Part shown: positions 1 through 26,463 of the stretch, in pieces
Position numbering within the stretch: position 1 is the stretch's first letter
How the letters are laid out: each line of letters opens with the position of its first letter
Assembly: GCA_949752745.1 (NCBI GenBank)
Contig: OX457025.1
Span: 46,855,601-46,919,600, forward strand
Direction: 5' to 3'
Origin: Protula sp. h YS-2021
Taxonomy: Eukaryota; Annelida; Polychaeta; Sabellida; Serpulidae
DNA: 64,000 bases
Translations under genes and position numbers: made by a program
Notes under the pieces: generated by a model
The model's database searches: none
Seen by the model: only the letters and a program-made list of their open reading frames with translations
What the model was told of the DNA's origin: nothing

Positions 1-1194
1 TGGCGGTACTGTGCATTCCTCACAGTTGAGTATTCTCGCATTATTAGTGAAAAAGGTGCATCTGAGTGTCCAAGTCAAGAAAGTCTTCCAATAAAATTGT
101 GTAATAGTGCGGGTAAAATATCTAAAATCACAGCGGTCGTCTAGGCGTTAGCTGATCACTGGCGACTTCTTACCCCAGTGAACGCAGACCTTCAGCGGAG
201 TCTTGCCGTTGAAGCCGACATTACGTTGTGTGTCCTTATAACGAGAGTTAACGCTAAATTGGTCCAAGTAGAGGAATACTTGGAGGTTGACTACCAGATC
301 GGCAAGCGTTACTTACAAACGCCTCTTTAGAGTGGCTGTGGGGGTTGTCAACGAAAGTGGTAACGACCCAAGTTGTTGTTATAAAACTGTTGACCTCTGG
401 AGAGACCGCATCAGTGTAGAGGCTGGCTGTGCGACAACAACGGGCAGTGATTCTTCTAGACCGGCAAGCGTCGTTAATAAACGACCGGTTTCGAGTAATC
501 CATGCGTCCTTCACCTTTCGACCATACCCCCAAAAAACTTTGTGTTCCGTAACTTGTCGGCTTCAGTGCCAACTGTCAACAGTTGAAAAGTGAACATAAA
601 AATAGTGTTTTATTTTTAAATCAAAAAATATATTTGTAACCTTAACAGTTTATTGAAAAAGTCTATCAAGACCCGTTTCAAGAAGGCGAGGTCTTTGTTT
701 TTTATGAAGGCGATAATACCGGTGCAGGCTATAATACCGTTGTTATAAACAGATGACCTCTCATAGCTGTCGTCGATAATACAGTATTTGTGCAATATTA
801 CAGCATTTCCAAAATGTCAGTGCTTTTAATAACAATACATAACAAACATAACGCATTGTTTTTATCTCTTTAAATTTTCTATCCAGTTCTTTCTGTTTTA
901 TTCTATTATCTGCAACTGAAATCCCCCACCTTAACGTGTCGTAAAAATTACCCGATACCAAAGCTACTTTAGAGTGGCTTGTGGGAACCAATTTATGATT
1001 CTTCAAGCCAGCCGGTGACTCACGTAAAAAAATTGAAAGGGAGAGAGCGAGGGGGTCTGCGATCGGTTGCGATCATCGTGTCTACTGGAAAAGGGCGATA
1101 AGACGGGATAAGTGATAGCACCAGCAAACCCTTTGAAACTGGTAGGTACGAGGGGAGCAAAGAGCTCCAAGCCAACTCTTCATCACGTATTTTT
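1..1194. other. Left-edge sequence, nothing recognised
   Basis: No protein family, exon with splice sites or RNA gene could be recognised on either strand. The open frames here are all under 100 codons and look random. A short motif built around CCGGCAAGCGT and nearby octamers recurs around 300 and 470, but no clear repeat unit emerges. Confidence 0.5.
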
Positions 1195-2025
1195 AGATAC
1201 TTACGAGTAAAGGCAAATCACACTTTGGATGTTTCGAATAAAATGTGCAAGAATTTTGAATTTCGACCGCGAGGGAACCGGGCAAATTAAGTGAAAGCAA
1301 TGGTAGAAAAATATGGAATAAATATCGCAAAAATAGCTCAGAATACTCGGAACCTAAAAAAATTGAAACTTTTTGGTATAAATTCTACTCATAGTAATAA
1401 ATTTTTAAAATAGCATACGGGTCATTAAAAACCCGATTGCTCTTAGGTGCAAGAGAAATTTTACATTTAGGCGAAACGTCTCTATCATTTTTTTTTTCCA
1501 TTTTTTACCCGGTTATTTTTATTCAAAACGCAGATTTTTGCGCATTTTTATTAGGAACACCTAATATACTTGTACGTTACTGGGGAAATATGGTGTTCTA
1601 CCATTATTCTGGTATTATTACTATTAGTTCCGCGTCAGCTCTTCCTTAAATAACTTCGTATACGAGTATAAGCCAAATCACGTTGGGTGTTCCGAACAAC
1701 AAAATTCAACGTTTCGAATACCAACTAACCGGGTAGAAAATGAAATAAATGATAGGGAGATTTCGCCTGAATGTAAAATTTCTCTTGCATCAAAAAGCAT
1801 TCGTGTTTTTAACAACCCGTACGAGTATGCTATTTTATAATTTTATAAAAAGAGATAACAAATAGTTTTTCAGTTTCGATTTCTTTTGTGTTCTGAGTAC
1901 GAGCTGTTCTTCTGTTATTTCTTTATTTTTTTCCCGGTTCCCTTGCTGTCGAAATCCTAAATTCTTGCTCATTTTATTCGAAACACACAAAGTGTGATTA
2001 GGCTTATAAGAATAAGGTACAAAAG
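1195..2025. repeat. Long imperfect palindrome (fold-back repeat)
   Basis: The two halves of this stretch are inverted copies of each other. The left half (about 1195-1570) contains, in order, a CACTTTGGATGTTTCGAATA block, GGGAACCGGGC, CTCAGAATACTCGGAACC, TAGCATACGGG, AAACCCGATTGCTC and GGCGAAACGTCTC. The same blocks return reverse-complemented and in mirror order at about 1670-2020. Spacer is about 100 bp. No ORF of interest lies inside. A second copy of the left-half type sequence occurs at 22885-23135. The structure resembles a fold-back or non-autonomous DNA transposon, but no target duplication was established. Confidence 0.7.
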
Positions 2026-2139
2026 TTCTCGCATGCAAGTTTCAGGCATGGTTCCAAGCAGCTTTGTACTTCTGCTTATTTTAGTGCATGAAATGGTGAT
2101 AGCTTCGAGTCAACTCGTCCGTAAATTGTCTCATTCTTC

Positions 2140-2400
2140 ATTCGTTGTATCTGAAAAGACTGTATCAGCCAGGCTGTTTGTTGTACGAGGGGGTAGAAAA
2201 CGAACGGTTACAGTAGATCCATATTGGCGAAAATGAGAAAAACATAGTATATTCCGTGGCTGAGGACACTTTTTACTTGTCATATATACCGAAATAAAAA
2301 GTATTTTAGTCGAAAAGGTTTGTAGGTTTGCATCTGGCTAATTCAGTTTAATCATAAGTTAACTTTTTGTTGTCACCAATTATGATCTACTCTAATCGAC
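2140..2400 (+). repeat. Dispersed repeat block, second copy near 23.8 kb
   Basis: The stretch containing ACGGTTACAGTAGATCCA and, about 170 bp later, GTTGTCACCAATTA is found again, diverged but collinear, at about 23785-23990. In the second copy the neighbouring blocks are in another order, so the family has been rearranged in at least one of the two places. No coding potential was recognised. Confidence 0.65.
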
Positions 2401-2544
2401 GTTGTCTGCTGTCACTCGTACCTCTGTCAAAGCGACGATGACTTTCATTACTCTGCTAATAGGGATCAACTCCATATGTACTGAGGCACGAATCCTGCAT
2501 ACCAGTCTCAATTATTCAGACATTTACTGAAAGGTCATTTATAG

Positions 2545-2790
2545 TTGTGCCCTTTTTGCAAATTAGGAAAAAATTTTAATGGGTTGTATATCTTTTATTT
2601 CTTCGTTAAAATGCAGAAAATGTGGCTTCTGCACTCACCTGTCAAACGTTCTGGACTTGAAATGTCATGACCAAAGTCAGGTGACCAAAAATTTTAAGTG
2701 AAGGGGATATTGATATCCGTAAAATACATTTTCAAATAATTGATAGACGCAGAATTAGGCATGAATTAATTCTTTACAGTACCAATATTT
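2545..2790 (+). repeat. First part of an old duplication (partner 4110-4370)
   Basis: This block aligns, with many substitutions, to 4110-4370. Shared landmarks are ATATCTTT near the start, GTGACCAAAAATTT in the middle, and GATAGA(C/T)GCAGAAT towards the end. The alignment resumes at about 3599-3960 with 4376-4640, with landmarks TCCATGCTTT and AAAGACTTGTGAGTCGTT versus AAAGATTTATGGGTCGTT. The material between, 2790-3598, has no counterpart in the second copy and is listed as an insertion. Confidence 0.7.
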
Positions 2791-3598
2791 AGGCCTCAAC
2801 CCTTCGGATTGGGGCCTATAGGTTTGGGGTGTCCGTCTGTCCGTCATCGCTTTATACCCCTATGAATTTGAGGGGGGGGGGGGGGCGGTTGGGGCCTGCT
2901 TGTGTTTCACAAATACTTACTTGTTAACTTTAAATTTCGTCCTATTCCTAGATGACTCTTGCCGTCTTACTATGACAGCAAGGGTCATAGTTCCTTTAAT
3001 ACAACGTGTCATTGATGTCAATTTTTCCGATCTCGGCGCACGACTGGGGCTAACGGCGTTATTTTACAATGGGTGTATCACAGAAATTGCCCTGTTATAA
3101 ATTATGGCGTACAATTTTTATGGTCGTGTAACAATTTTTTACTGAGAAAAATATACGTTTTCTTGAGATCAGGAGTGGTATTCTGCTCTGTCCTTATATT
3201 TAAGGACGTCCTTATTCTCGAGATTAGATGGTTCTTCCTTAATTTTTATCCTTATTTTTAAAAGACTTTGTTAAATTTAAGGATAGGGCAGAATAACTTT
3301 TTCATCGTTATTTTTAAAAATAAGGACAGAGCAGAATACCACTCCAGGATATGCAGTCCCCCATTATCGCCTACAAGAATAATGAAGTTCTAGTTGCCAA
3401 ACCACTCTTTAGTCAAGTTTGGGAGATTCGCCGCGGTCGAAATTAATGCGTACTTCTCGGTGTACTTTTAAAGCTGCTAGTTCGAACTCGGTGTCCCGGA
3501 ACGTGTGCCGAAAGACCCGAAGCCTCGAAAGTTGAGATCAATGGCCATTTCTATTACAGGAACTGTGACCCTTTCTGTCATGGGAAGACCGAAAGTAT
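2790..3598 (-). mobile_element. Non-autonomous insertion with pearl/Helitron-type 3' hairpin
   Basis: This insertion is defined by comparison with the related uninterrupted sequence near 4370, where AATATTT runs straight into CACTG. Its plus-strand left edge is the reverse complement of a 3' end. Read on the minus strand it has a GGACAGACGGAC microsatellite, then a hairpin with about nine paired bases, then GGCCTAAA at the boundary. About 500 bp of the body match 23140-23610. A MITE is nested inside (3174-3344). Terminal hairpins with a GGAC microsatellite are known from mollusc pearl/Helitron-associated elements. The assignment is inference; boundaries are good to a few bases. Confidence 0.6.
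3174..3344. mobile_element. MITE with ~24-bp terminal inverted repeats
   Basis: The ends are inverted copies: AGTGGTATTCTGCTCTGTCC at the left and GGACAGAGCAGAATACCACT at the right, followed by a C. CAGG lies directly outside both ends (3170-3173 and 3345-3348) and is probably a 4-bp target duplication. The related empty sequence near 23305 has a single CAGG. Internal sequence is AT-rich with no ORF. A shorter relative is at 23417-23507. Confidence 0.75.
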
Positions 3599-4640
3599 CC
3601 ACTGGGATTAATTTCGTCCATGCTTTCTAAAATTTAAATTCCAAAGTTTTTGATGAATAATTATAAAAATTTACTGTCACTTTTTCACGTAATAAACCAT
3701 TCTCGCTGTATGCAAAAAACTGTCAATTATTACTGGAGATTAGTAGTTCTTTTCGAATGCTTTTCTTTTATGTACGCGTGCCACAGAAGTTATATATCAT
3801 TTCCATTGTACCTGATTGGTGTTTAGAAAATGCCAATAAAGACTTGTGAGTCGTTGAATCTCATGCAAAATCGCCATAGAGGCACCTTAAAGCGAGCGCA
3901 GTTGACTTGTATATTGTTATATAGCTAGGATTTGAATCGGTAGCCAATTCCACAGTAGCCAGCCGATTCTTAGAGCTAGTCATATGATTAGCTGCAGTTC
4001 AGCTCTTCATTATTTTTACTTGGCATATTTCTTCATCAGAGCTGCAAAGCCTCCCATTTTTCAGTTAATAGAGGTCAACTTTATATTTTAAGGCGGAAAG
4101 TTCATGTACAATATATGTACCCTTTTTCCAAAACAGGCGCATTTTTAATGGGCAATATATCTTTCATTCTTCGTTTAAGTGAAGAAAAATTAGCATCCAC
4201 ACTTAGCTGTCAAATGTTTGTTTTTACATTCTGTTTTAAATAAATGGCATGTGAAAAGTCAAGTGACCAAAAATTTAAATAAAGGGGTAATGTGTACAGT
4301 CTATACTCAAATAACTGATAGATGCAGAATGAGCCATACTTATTCGATAAGCCATTAATATTTCACTGATAATTTCTTCCATGCTTTTTGAAATAAAAAT
4401 TCAAGAGTTTTCGGTGTATAATTACAAGGAAAAGTTTTTCTCACATTTTTGTGGAATAAAGTATGCTCCCTGCATGTAAACAAAATACCATTTTTACCAG
4501 AAAGAAGCTGGTTGTCATTGTGTTAATACTTTGAGGGCTTTAGCCAACGCCAGTAAAGATTTATGGGTCGTTTAATCTCGCACATCATCTCCACAGTGGT
4601 GCCTCAAAGCGGTTGACTTTTATAAACGTTTCCCAGCAAG
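3599..4640 (+). repeat. Second half of old duplication and its partner copy
   Basis: Positions 3599-3960 continue the copy begun at 2545; 4110-4640 is the partner, uninterrupted. Both contain a CAATAAAGA/CAGTAAAGA block followed by TCGTT(G/T)AATCTC and a GCACC or GTGCCTTAAAGCG-like block. Divergence is high, so the duplication is old. No protein-coding signal was recognised. Confidence 0.6.
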
Positions 4641-5003
4641 GAGCTGAAGTGGTAAGCTCATCATTAAGTGGCGAGGCTTTTCTTAGAGCTGATACAAACT
4701 GAATTATCTCCCCCTATCACAACCATTTTTTTCTTTGTCTTTTATTTATTTTTCTATAAAGAAAAAAATTTATTTAGAACTATTATTTGTTAGCAAAATT
4801 GCCGAGGTGTGTTGGCAAAATCGAAATGGGTAAAATACCAATTCGTAAAGTGACCATTTGCAAAACGACCTACACCCACCTGGTCACCGTCACTCGACGG
4901 TCTTGTTTTAAATTTTTCATGAACTCTTTTATTTTCTTGTTTTCAGAGAAGCGGAACGGGTGGTGTTTTCTTAGAATTGTTTGTAATCTTTACACACAAC
5001 GCA

Positions 5004-5975
5004 ATGGAAGCTTTGGACAGGAAAAAGGAGCTTGTAACCGGCAGGTTGCAGAAACGCGACAACGAGCGAGTGGCAGATGTCAAGCAGCGCAAATCGGAAA
5101 GGGAGGCCGAGACCGCCGCCAACGAAACTGTGGATTTTTTCACTGAAAGTTTTGCCAAATCGAGGCGCAATATTGAAGAAAAACTAGCAGAAAGTTCCGA
5201 ACTTTCAAAACAAGAACTGGTGGGCCATTTTGACTCTATGACAGTATTACTTCAGCAAATACAAAAGTTTGTGTCAGATTCGGCTGTTTTCCTTACGTCA
5301 AGACAGGTGCAGAATTCACAAGCGGTGTTGACTGAACTTCAAAACTCAATACAGGCAAAAAGAGACGAGTTGATTCCCAAAAAGAAATTTGCGTTCAGGT
5401 CCAAAAAGAAAGAGCCGGTTGTAGAGAAAACCAAGGAAATTGCTTCCACTGATGATAAAAAGAAGGTCGTTGTGGAAATATCTGAGTGTAATTTTGCCAA
5501 TCGCGAAAACGAGAAACTTTCAATGCCAGGAGACCAGGTTACAGGCAAGGACGTCGCTTTGAGTTGTTTGAGGAACTGCACCGTGAAATTGTATGGGTCT
5601 CCCAGCGCAATCCACATTGATAAACTTACTAACTGTACAGTTCTTGGCGGGCCCGTGTCCGGCTCTATATTCATAGACCAGTGCGTTGACTGCAACTTTG
5701 GGCTGGCATGTCAGCAGCTTCGCATACATAATTCGACCAAGACCAATTTCTACATACATGTCACGAGCAAGGCTATCATTGAAGATTGTTCAGAAGTCTA
5801 CTTTGCTCCATATTCCTGGGAATATGAGGGCATTGGGGAGCACTACGACTTGTCGGGCCTTAGTCGGTCAGTCAACAACTGGTCGGACGTTGACGATTTC
5901 AACTGGTTAGCTTCTGATAAAAAGTCGCCTAACTGGGACATTATTCCTGAAGAACGGAGACAAGACTGGGAATAG
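5004..5975 (+). CDS. TBCC: Tubulin-folding cofactor C (TBCC)
   Basis: TBCC works with cofactors D and E in the cytosol as a GTPase-activating protein for beta-tubulin. It releases native alpha/beta dimers from the folding supercomplex. The 323-residue product has a charged, helical N-terminal part (about residues 1-115, spectrin-like, tubulin binding), a basic linker around KKKFAFRSKKK, and a C-terminal C-CAP/TBCC beta-helix (about 155-310). Family landmarks seen are NCTVKLYGSP, CQQLRIH, FAPYSWEY and NNWSDVDDFNWLA. The catalytic arginine of the QQLRIH loop is present (residue 240). Length is close to vertebrate TBCC (about 340). The start at 5004 is chosen because MEALDRKKEL begins the helical domain. 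An upstream in-frame ATG at 4977 would add nine residues. A pyrimidine tract plus CAG at 4944-4946 suggests a spliced 5' leader. The coding part is one intact exon. ATP6V1E converges on it from the right. Confidence 0.95.
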   Translation: MEALDRKKELVTGRLQKRDNERVADVKQRKSEREAETAANETVDFFTESFAKSRRNIEEKLAESSELSKQELVGHFDSMTVLLQQIQKFVSDSAVFLTSRQVQNSQAVLTELQNSIQAKRDELIPKKKFAFRSKKKEPVVEKTKEIASTDDKKKVVVEISECNFANRENEKLSMPGDQVTGKDVALSCLRNCTVKLYGSPSAIHIDKLTNCTVLGGPVSGSIFIDQCVDCNFGLACQQLRIHNSTKTNFYIHVTSKAIIEDCSEVYFAPYSWEYEGIGEHYDLSGLSRSVNNWSDVDDFNWLASDKKSPNWDIIPEERRQDWE

Positions 5976-6472
5976 CTGTAGAAGCGTAAGATAATACGAT
6001 GTCCAGTGGAGACTATCAAAGTGCTTAAAAACTTATAATGTTATGTGACAGAGAACTGGTGAATGTTGCAAATAATACCTTTTTTATGGTCCGCACGCTG
6101 ATGGTTTTTGTGGGCGGTTGGAGTACCCAAAAACTTGATAAACTGTTATTCAAGAAAAACAGACGAATTCGTTGAACTGTGTGAATTATAATGTAGAAAA
6201 TTTTATTAGGACTTGATCTTGTACACTTCAACATCATTTTTATCAGGCACACCACAACAACAAAGCAGAAAAAAATTACTCTGATGTTGCGTCACCAATC
6301 ATGCGTCATATATATAAAATACTGTTGTTAGAGAGAACTTATTTATTCACGTCGTGAAAGAAATGCCAAAATATTCTTGAGCTTCCGTGTCTTTCTTTAT
6401 CCAATATCCTAGAAGGATGTTTATAACAAAAGGAACAAGCCATCGTCGAAGGCGCAGATCCCAACCGGACTC
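5976..6472. other. TBCC 3' flank, no gene seen
   Basis: AT-rich sequence following the TBCC stop codon, probably including the 3' UTR. No clear AATAAA was found close by and no exon was recognised. The right part runs into the tandem core repeats of the next element. Confidence 0.5.
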
Positions 6473-7060
6473 AACAAGTCGCCATTTGGCAATTTGTGGC
6501 CGATTTGAAAAATAACGACGTTGCACAACTTCAATATATATTATTTTCACTGTACAAGGTTACATGTGCCAAGGGTAAATAGTTTCGGAGAACTCGCGTG
6601 GAAACTACCTAAGTCTTACAGTTATCTAAAAAAATCATAACGTTTGACAAGTCGCGATTTTGGCAATTTGTGGCCGATTTGAAAAATAATACGACGTTGC
6701 ACAACTTAAATATATATATTTTCACTGTGCAAGGTTGCATATGCCTAGGGTAAATAGTTTCGGAGAACTCGCTTGGAAACCACCTAAGTCTTACATTACA
6801 GTTATCTAAAAAATCACAATGTTTGACAAGTCGCCATTTTGGCAATTTTTTGCGGATTTAAAAAATAACACGACGTTGCACAACTTAAGTATATATATAT
6901 TTTCACTGTGCAAGGTTACATATGCCTAGGGTAAATAGTTTCGGAAAACTTGCGTGGAAACAAAACAACATCCAAAGTGTGACACACAGCAAGACGGATG
7001 GACGGACAGAGGGCGATCCTATAGACCCCCCGGGCTCGCCCGGTTGGGGTCTAAAAAGCA
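6473..7060 (+). mobile_element. Pearl-like element: 3 core repeats, GGAC microsatellite, hairpin
   Basis: Three tandem copies of a roughly 173-179-bp core start near 6473, 6646 and 6825. Each holds GACAAGTCGC(C/G)AT, CACGACGTTGCACAACTT and AGGGTAAATAGTTTCGGA. They are followed by a short ACGG-type microsatellite (6990-7015) and a strong hairpin (about 7024-7054) with arms AGACCCC and GGGGTCT around an inner CGGG/CCCG stem, then TAAAAAG. This order matches mollusc pearl/Helitron-associated interspersed elements. It encodes no protein. Confidence 0.75.
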
Positions 7061-7970
7061 TGCGTTTCCCTCATGGGATTATTGCATCTTCACAAGAAAA
7101 GGGAAGACATGTAGTGTTTGCACGTTCTGTTTGTATGTGTGTACATGTGTGCGTGTGAAACTGGTGTGTGCAAGATATCTCGAGAACGAAAGTCGGATAG
7201 ACTTCAAACTTGGTCCGTTTATTCTCAACCGCTGAACATCGGAGTGGCGAAATTAAGGAAGGCGTCAGTCATGTGTGTAGCAATTCTCAGCCGGTGAACA
7301 TCGGAGAAAGTTGAAAATTGGTGGGAGTGTTGCTTAGTAGGTTCGGAAGATTGTCAAATTTTGCCGCGAGTATAACGAACGAGAGCGGCGCATGACGTCA
7401 TCACGTAAAATATGTATATATTTTGAACAGGAATTACGAAGTCTCCACCAGAGAACAGCTTGTTGAAATTTATGTATGGATTGATTCGAGCTTCACGTCA
7501 AGTCGCCACGTTGAGAGCTGTATAACTGTTTTAAGTGCTACGTTTTCCCGTACGTTAAATTGTCCTGCAACGTTTTTAAATTTCGAGGGAGTTGCAACCT
7601 GAAAATTGTTTGCACACACATATATAACAGCCGACGGATACCCACAAGTAATGGGCACAGCCCGCCAACGAATGTCTGCTGGGCTAAAACTGAATAAGTG
7701 AAAATAAAGTTCACACTTGTTTCACACCGGGACTAATTTTTTCAACAAATAATTTTTAACTTTTATTCCTGGTCTATTGGTCCATGCATCAGAGTAGAAA
7801 AACCAAGTTCACATTTCAGCTTTTTATTTCTTTCTCAAAACCTTTGCGGTGGTAGAGAGACGGGCATACTGTTTCTACTTTCCCTGTGAACACAATCCCA
7901 CAAAAAAAACACGTGAACGGATTTTATGACACTCAGTGCAAACATTTCAAAAGTCCATAACTTGTCGATG
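7061..7970. other. Non-coding stretch, nothing recognised
   Basis: Contains a short TG-rich run (7130-7160) and two loosely similar segments holding CTCAACCGCTGAACATCGGAG and CTCAGCCGGTGAACATCGGAG, about 70 bp apart (7220-7310). No exon, RNA gene or transposase was recognised on either strand. Confidence 0.45.
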
Positions 7971-8170
7971 TCGTCCATATGTTGATGAAATCAAAAATTA
8001 ACCTGACGCTGCAAAACTACATAATATATTCTTTCATTCCCCCAACGTATTGTATGCCTGCGATCTACGGTTACGGAGATATGGCCTGGACAAAAGTGAA
8101 AACGGACGGACATGAGGCGTTTCTATATCCCCACCCTCCACTAGGACAGCGGATGATAAAAAATTAAAAG
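7971..8170 (+). mobile_element. Truncated pearl-like element end
   Basis: A single core-like unit (ACGCTGCAAAACTACATAAT, then CGGTTACGGAGATATGGCC) leads into AACGGACGGAC. The same order of blocks is seen at 6473-7015 and 17230-17640. The terminal hairpin is weak or lost here; the sequence ends in GATAAAAAATTAAAAG. Confidence 0.5.
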
Positions 8171-9067
8171 GCCCACACAGGTGAAAACTTTCAATAAGTT
8201 TTACCTCTAATAGGCTATTGTAAGTACTTTTTCTGAATCGGGGGATGAGAAACAAGGTTATTTTTCCCTCACCTAATGTGGTGCCAGAGGCAAGGATCAG
8301 CTCACTACTACGACTCCCTAACATTAGTGCGCTTATTTCTCAACTAAAACTCCGTTCATTTATAAAAATGAATTCTCAACTTTTGAATTCTAAGCTCTAT
8401 GAAGACTCCTAACTCCATTGTTGCACTGAAAGCATCACCCTTTGCTTCATCGGGTACATTTTTTATCTCCCACCACCCCCTTCCCCCCCCCCCTCCACCC
8501 CGAGCTTGGGTAATTTTCACAGGAAACTGGATCAACTTACTAAACTAACAGTCCTCTAGTGAAGATCCATGTGTGTCATTCGCGGGAAAAATTGACAAAC
8601 AGCTTAGCCCTAGATAGATACATAAAGTACGACGCTTCGACATTAAACACACACACATGTTGCACTGCTCTTAGTCATGACAATAACAGTAACGTGAGTA
8701 ATACATTGTTGTCTGAAAGGCTCTCAACATTCAAAGATAGGGACATTGCACTAGCTTAGACATAGAAGTACGGAAACAGCACGTGACAGGGACACTGAGT
8801 TACGGGTAACTGTATAAACATGGTACATGAGGGTTCAGGATACGCCTAGCAACTACAACGATAACTAGTTTTCTCTCATCTACTAACAATTTCAGTTTAA
8901 AGAAAGTTCAAATCTTTGTATGTACCACACTTCTCATAATTACATAGGAATGTATGCACAGCGGACTGAATAAATGTCTCTGGAGGTCAGCACGAGTAGG
9001 CGTAAGAGACTAGCATTACACACAGCTTCCTCTCTGTCCCGCGTCTCTGGTCGCTAGCTCACACTTG
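8171..9067. other. 3' flank of ATP6V1E, non-coding
   Basis: Lies downstream of the ATP6V1E stop codon on the minus strand and should include its 3' UTR. A C-rich tract (about 8466-8510) and a short AC run (8648-8660) are present. No convincing AATAAA on the minus strand was found and no gene was recognised. Confidence 0.45.
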
Positions 9068-24113
<15,046 letters not shown>

Positions 24114-25081
24114 GGCTGGAATTTTCTTTATAATTTACACCGTGCAATAGAAAACAAGAATGTAGTGTTTAAAGCAAAAGTCGGTTTTACTGTTAATGTT
24201 TTTATGATCATATGTCAGTCACATGACTTCTAATTTAGTTGCCTACATATGGAGGAAGGCACTTGGGCTCCACATATCTTAAGCTATTTGCGATTTTTGT
24301 TATTAATGAGCTATAGAGGGGATATTCTTACTTTTAATTAAATAAGACCTTCAACACGGATTGCTGTCAAATGTGGCGAATATACCCTTACGTGAGTGTG
24401 ATAAGTTTGTAAAAACGTAAAAAAATACAAAACAAGTACTGAAAAACCAAATAAAATCAGATGAATTTTTTTTGTCGTTTTCGCTATTTTTTTTTCAATG
24501 TTCCAGTGTGCAGTGGAAAGGAGTGTTTCTGTAACTAAATGGACGTGTTTGGCCGTTGGTAGTTAAGTCTTTTAGGAGAATATCAACAGATTCACGGGAT
24601 GAGATAAAGAGTCGAGTTTAGGTTAAATGTGTCGACACAGTCGAGCTCTTCGTTGCTGGAGATCTTCCCATCTTAATATGTTCAACAAATTTGTACATGA
24701 GCTGATGTTATGGTGCCTGCAGCTAATATGTTGACACTTCCTGTCCGTTTTAGGTGTTCTTTTGAACAAGTATCCCACTACAGCCTCACATATTCCAGGT
24801 GAAGTCTTACTAGAATTTGGGTTTTCTTGTTACCTTTTTCCTATTTGAAGTGTTCGGTGGAATGTAAAATTTCAATGGCCAAAATGGTTGTTGTACATAT
24901 GACAGTAAGGACAAGACACTAATCTGGACTGTATTCGACAAAACACATCAATTCCCATCTGCAAAGGTTGTCTAGAACTGATTATAATTTCCTACAATCT
25001 TCTACTGGAGACTGGTATATGACGCTGTCAGAAGGAATGTTTGACGCAGCTTGATTAGTCATGCCGCTTTCACTACCGAAT

Positions 25082-25126
<45 letters not shown>

Positions 25127-25945
25127 AATACACTGGGGTCCATGAAAATTACGACTCTGAAAACTTTAAAAAAAGTACATATTTTTTTTTTTAATCTTTG
25201 TTAAAGGTCTTGTATACAGCGAATCGATCACGTGTCAATCGTTACTGTGACGGGTCAGCTGAGCGACGGGTCGATCACGCAATGCGTCAATCGATGTCAC
25301 GCCAGAACAACTCCCGTAATCCACTGGTACAGTGATTGTAAAGAATGAATTCCATGTCATTCTTTGTTTTTATTTGACGTATGATTTGATTTGTGACAAA
25401 TTTTGTGAAGCATGCGGTTCGTCGTTGTTTGACAATTTTTTGGGTGCCTTGATAAAAGCCCGCAATTTTGAAGGGTTAAGGTTGGCTGATTTTCTCCCCT
25501 TGAGCTTTCAGCTACTATAAAAGAACTGAATAGTGCTCTTTTCATTAGTTAAAGTCTAGCCGCGGTCGCTGGTGGGCGGAATTCCGGGTTGTTTTTGGAT
25601 TAAATTTAAGCTCTTACACAGGGCACAATGGGTAAAAATTACTTTAATAAATTTGTCTTTGTTAGTCTTAATAATAATATGATATAAAATGGAATTTTTA
25701 TTCAAAGAATGAATTACAAGGGAGAACTGAAAATATGCGTGGTTGTGTATTTTACACACCATTTTACTGTATTTGTAAGTCGGTACTTAAGATATCGGCT
25801 CTGCTAAAGCAGAATCTTATAAGTATCGATTGCAAAACACGATTCTAATATTGGGCTTCTTTTTTTGTTTTATAATTTTAGTTTCACGGAATCATAGAGG
25901 AAAATAAACATGTAATTAAAGAAATTCTTTCCGTTAAAACCCCCT
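24114..25945. other. Upstream region of ATP6V1E, no other gene seen
   Basis: Should hold the ATP6V1E promoter and 5' UTR (minus strand, reading away from 24113), but no TATA box could be singled out. A run of 41 A lies at 25085-25125, possibly a retroposed tail or slippage product. Around 25210-25290 there are repeated GATCACG and GACGGGTC words. No exon was recognised. Confidence 0.45.
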
Positions 25946-26118
25946 GTGATTTTAGTCACTAAACCCGTGATATCTGCCGCCACAGTGATGGTTGACAAAT
26001 CAGAATCTGATGTTTCAGCGACGCCAAAGAAGCGTAAACACAAAGGTCAAACAAGTTACCCCGCCCCGGTTTCATATCCGCGAGTGTATGTTATTGATCG
26101 ACAGCAAGTGGGCGGTAC
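25946..26118 (+). other. Left part of an unidentified ORF split by the LTR element
   Basis: A frame opening with ATG at 25946 contains a basic stretch TPKKRKHKGQ and a proline/tyrosine-rich segment. It is open up to the insertion site of the LTR retrotransposon. The same frame continues in the right flank from 36733 to a TGA near 36840, so the pre-insertion allele had an open frame of roughly 94 codons. No family was recognised. It may be chance or a small host or element gene. Confidence 0.3.
26115..26118. repeat. Target-site duplication GTAC (left)
   Basis: GTAC directly abuts the LTR edge and is repeated at 36729-36732 beyond the other LTR, as expected from integrase-made staggered cuts. 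GTAC is self-complementary. Confidence 0.85.
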
Positions 26119-26394
26119 TGTAAAGGTGGTCCCTAATGTGCTACGTTTACTAATGGTTCCTAGTGTGCTACCTCTGTGGTGGTAATAAGTCAATAAATGA
26201 ATTGCCGTCAGTTAAATTTTTTCTTTTATTATTTAAACAAAATGATATATACAGATGAAGTCGGAGCCCAAAACTGCTCCACGAAATCACGGATCACGGG
26301 CTTATATACTCTACGAAGTGACAGCTGTCACCTGTCAACCAGCACTGTGATTGACAGCTTGTCAGTCAAATCATATGATACAACAACTATCACA
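26119..26394 (-). repeat. 3' LTR of the gypsy element
   Basis: 276 bp, about 97 percent identical to 36453-36728. On the minus strand it begins TGTGATAG and ends CTTTACA. It contains the same TATATAAG and AATAAA signals as the other LTR. Confidence 0.95.
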
Positions 26395-26463
26395 ACTACC
26401 CCGTGCTACACAGAATAATGCATGACCACATGCTTTTAAAACGAGATTAATTTATTCATTAAC

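Noticed and set aside
2050..2235. ORF of 80 codons with hydrophobic start as a possible secreted peptide
   Set aside because: The region is part of a dispersed repeat with a second copy at 23.8 kb in which the frame is not kept.
25085..25125. Poly(A) tail of a processed pseudogene or SINE
   Set aside because: No retroposed gene body, RNA-polymerase-III box or target duplication could be identified next to the 41-base A run.
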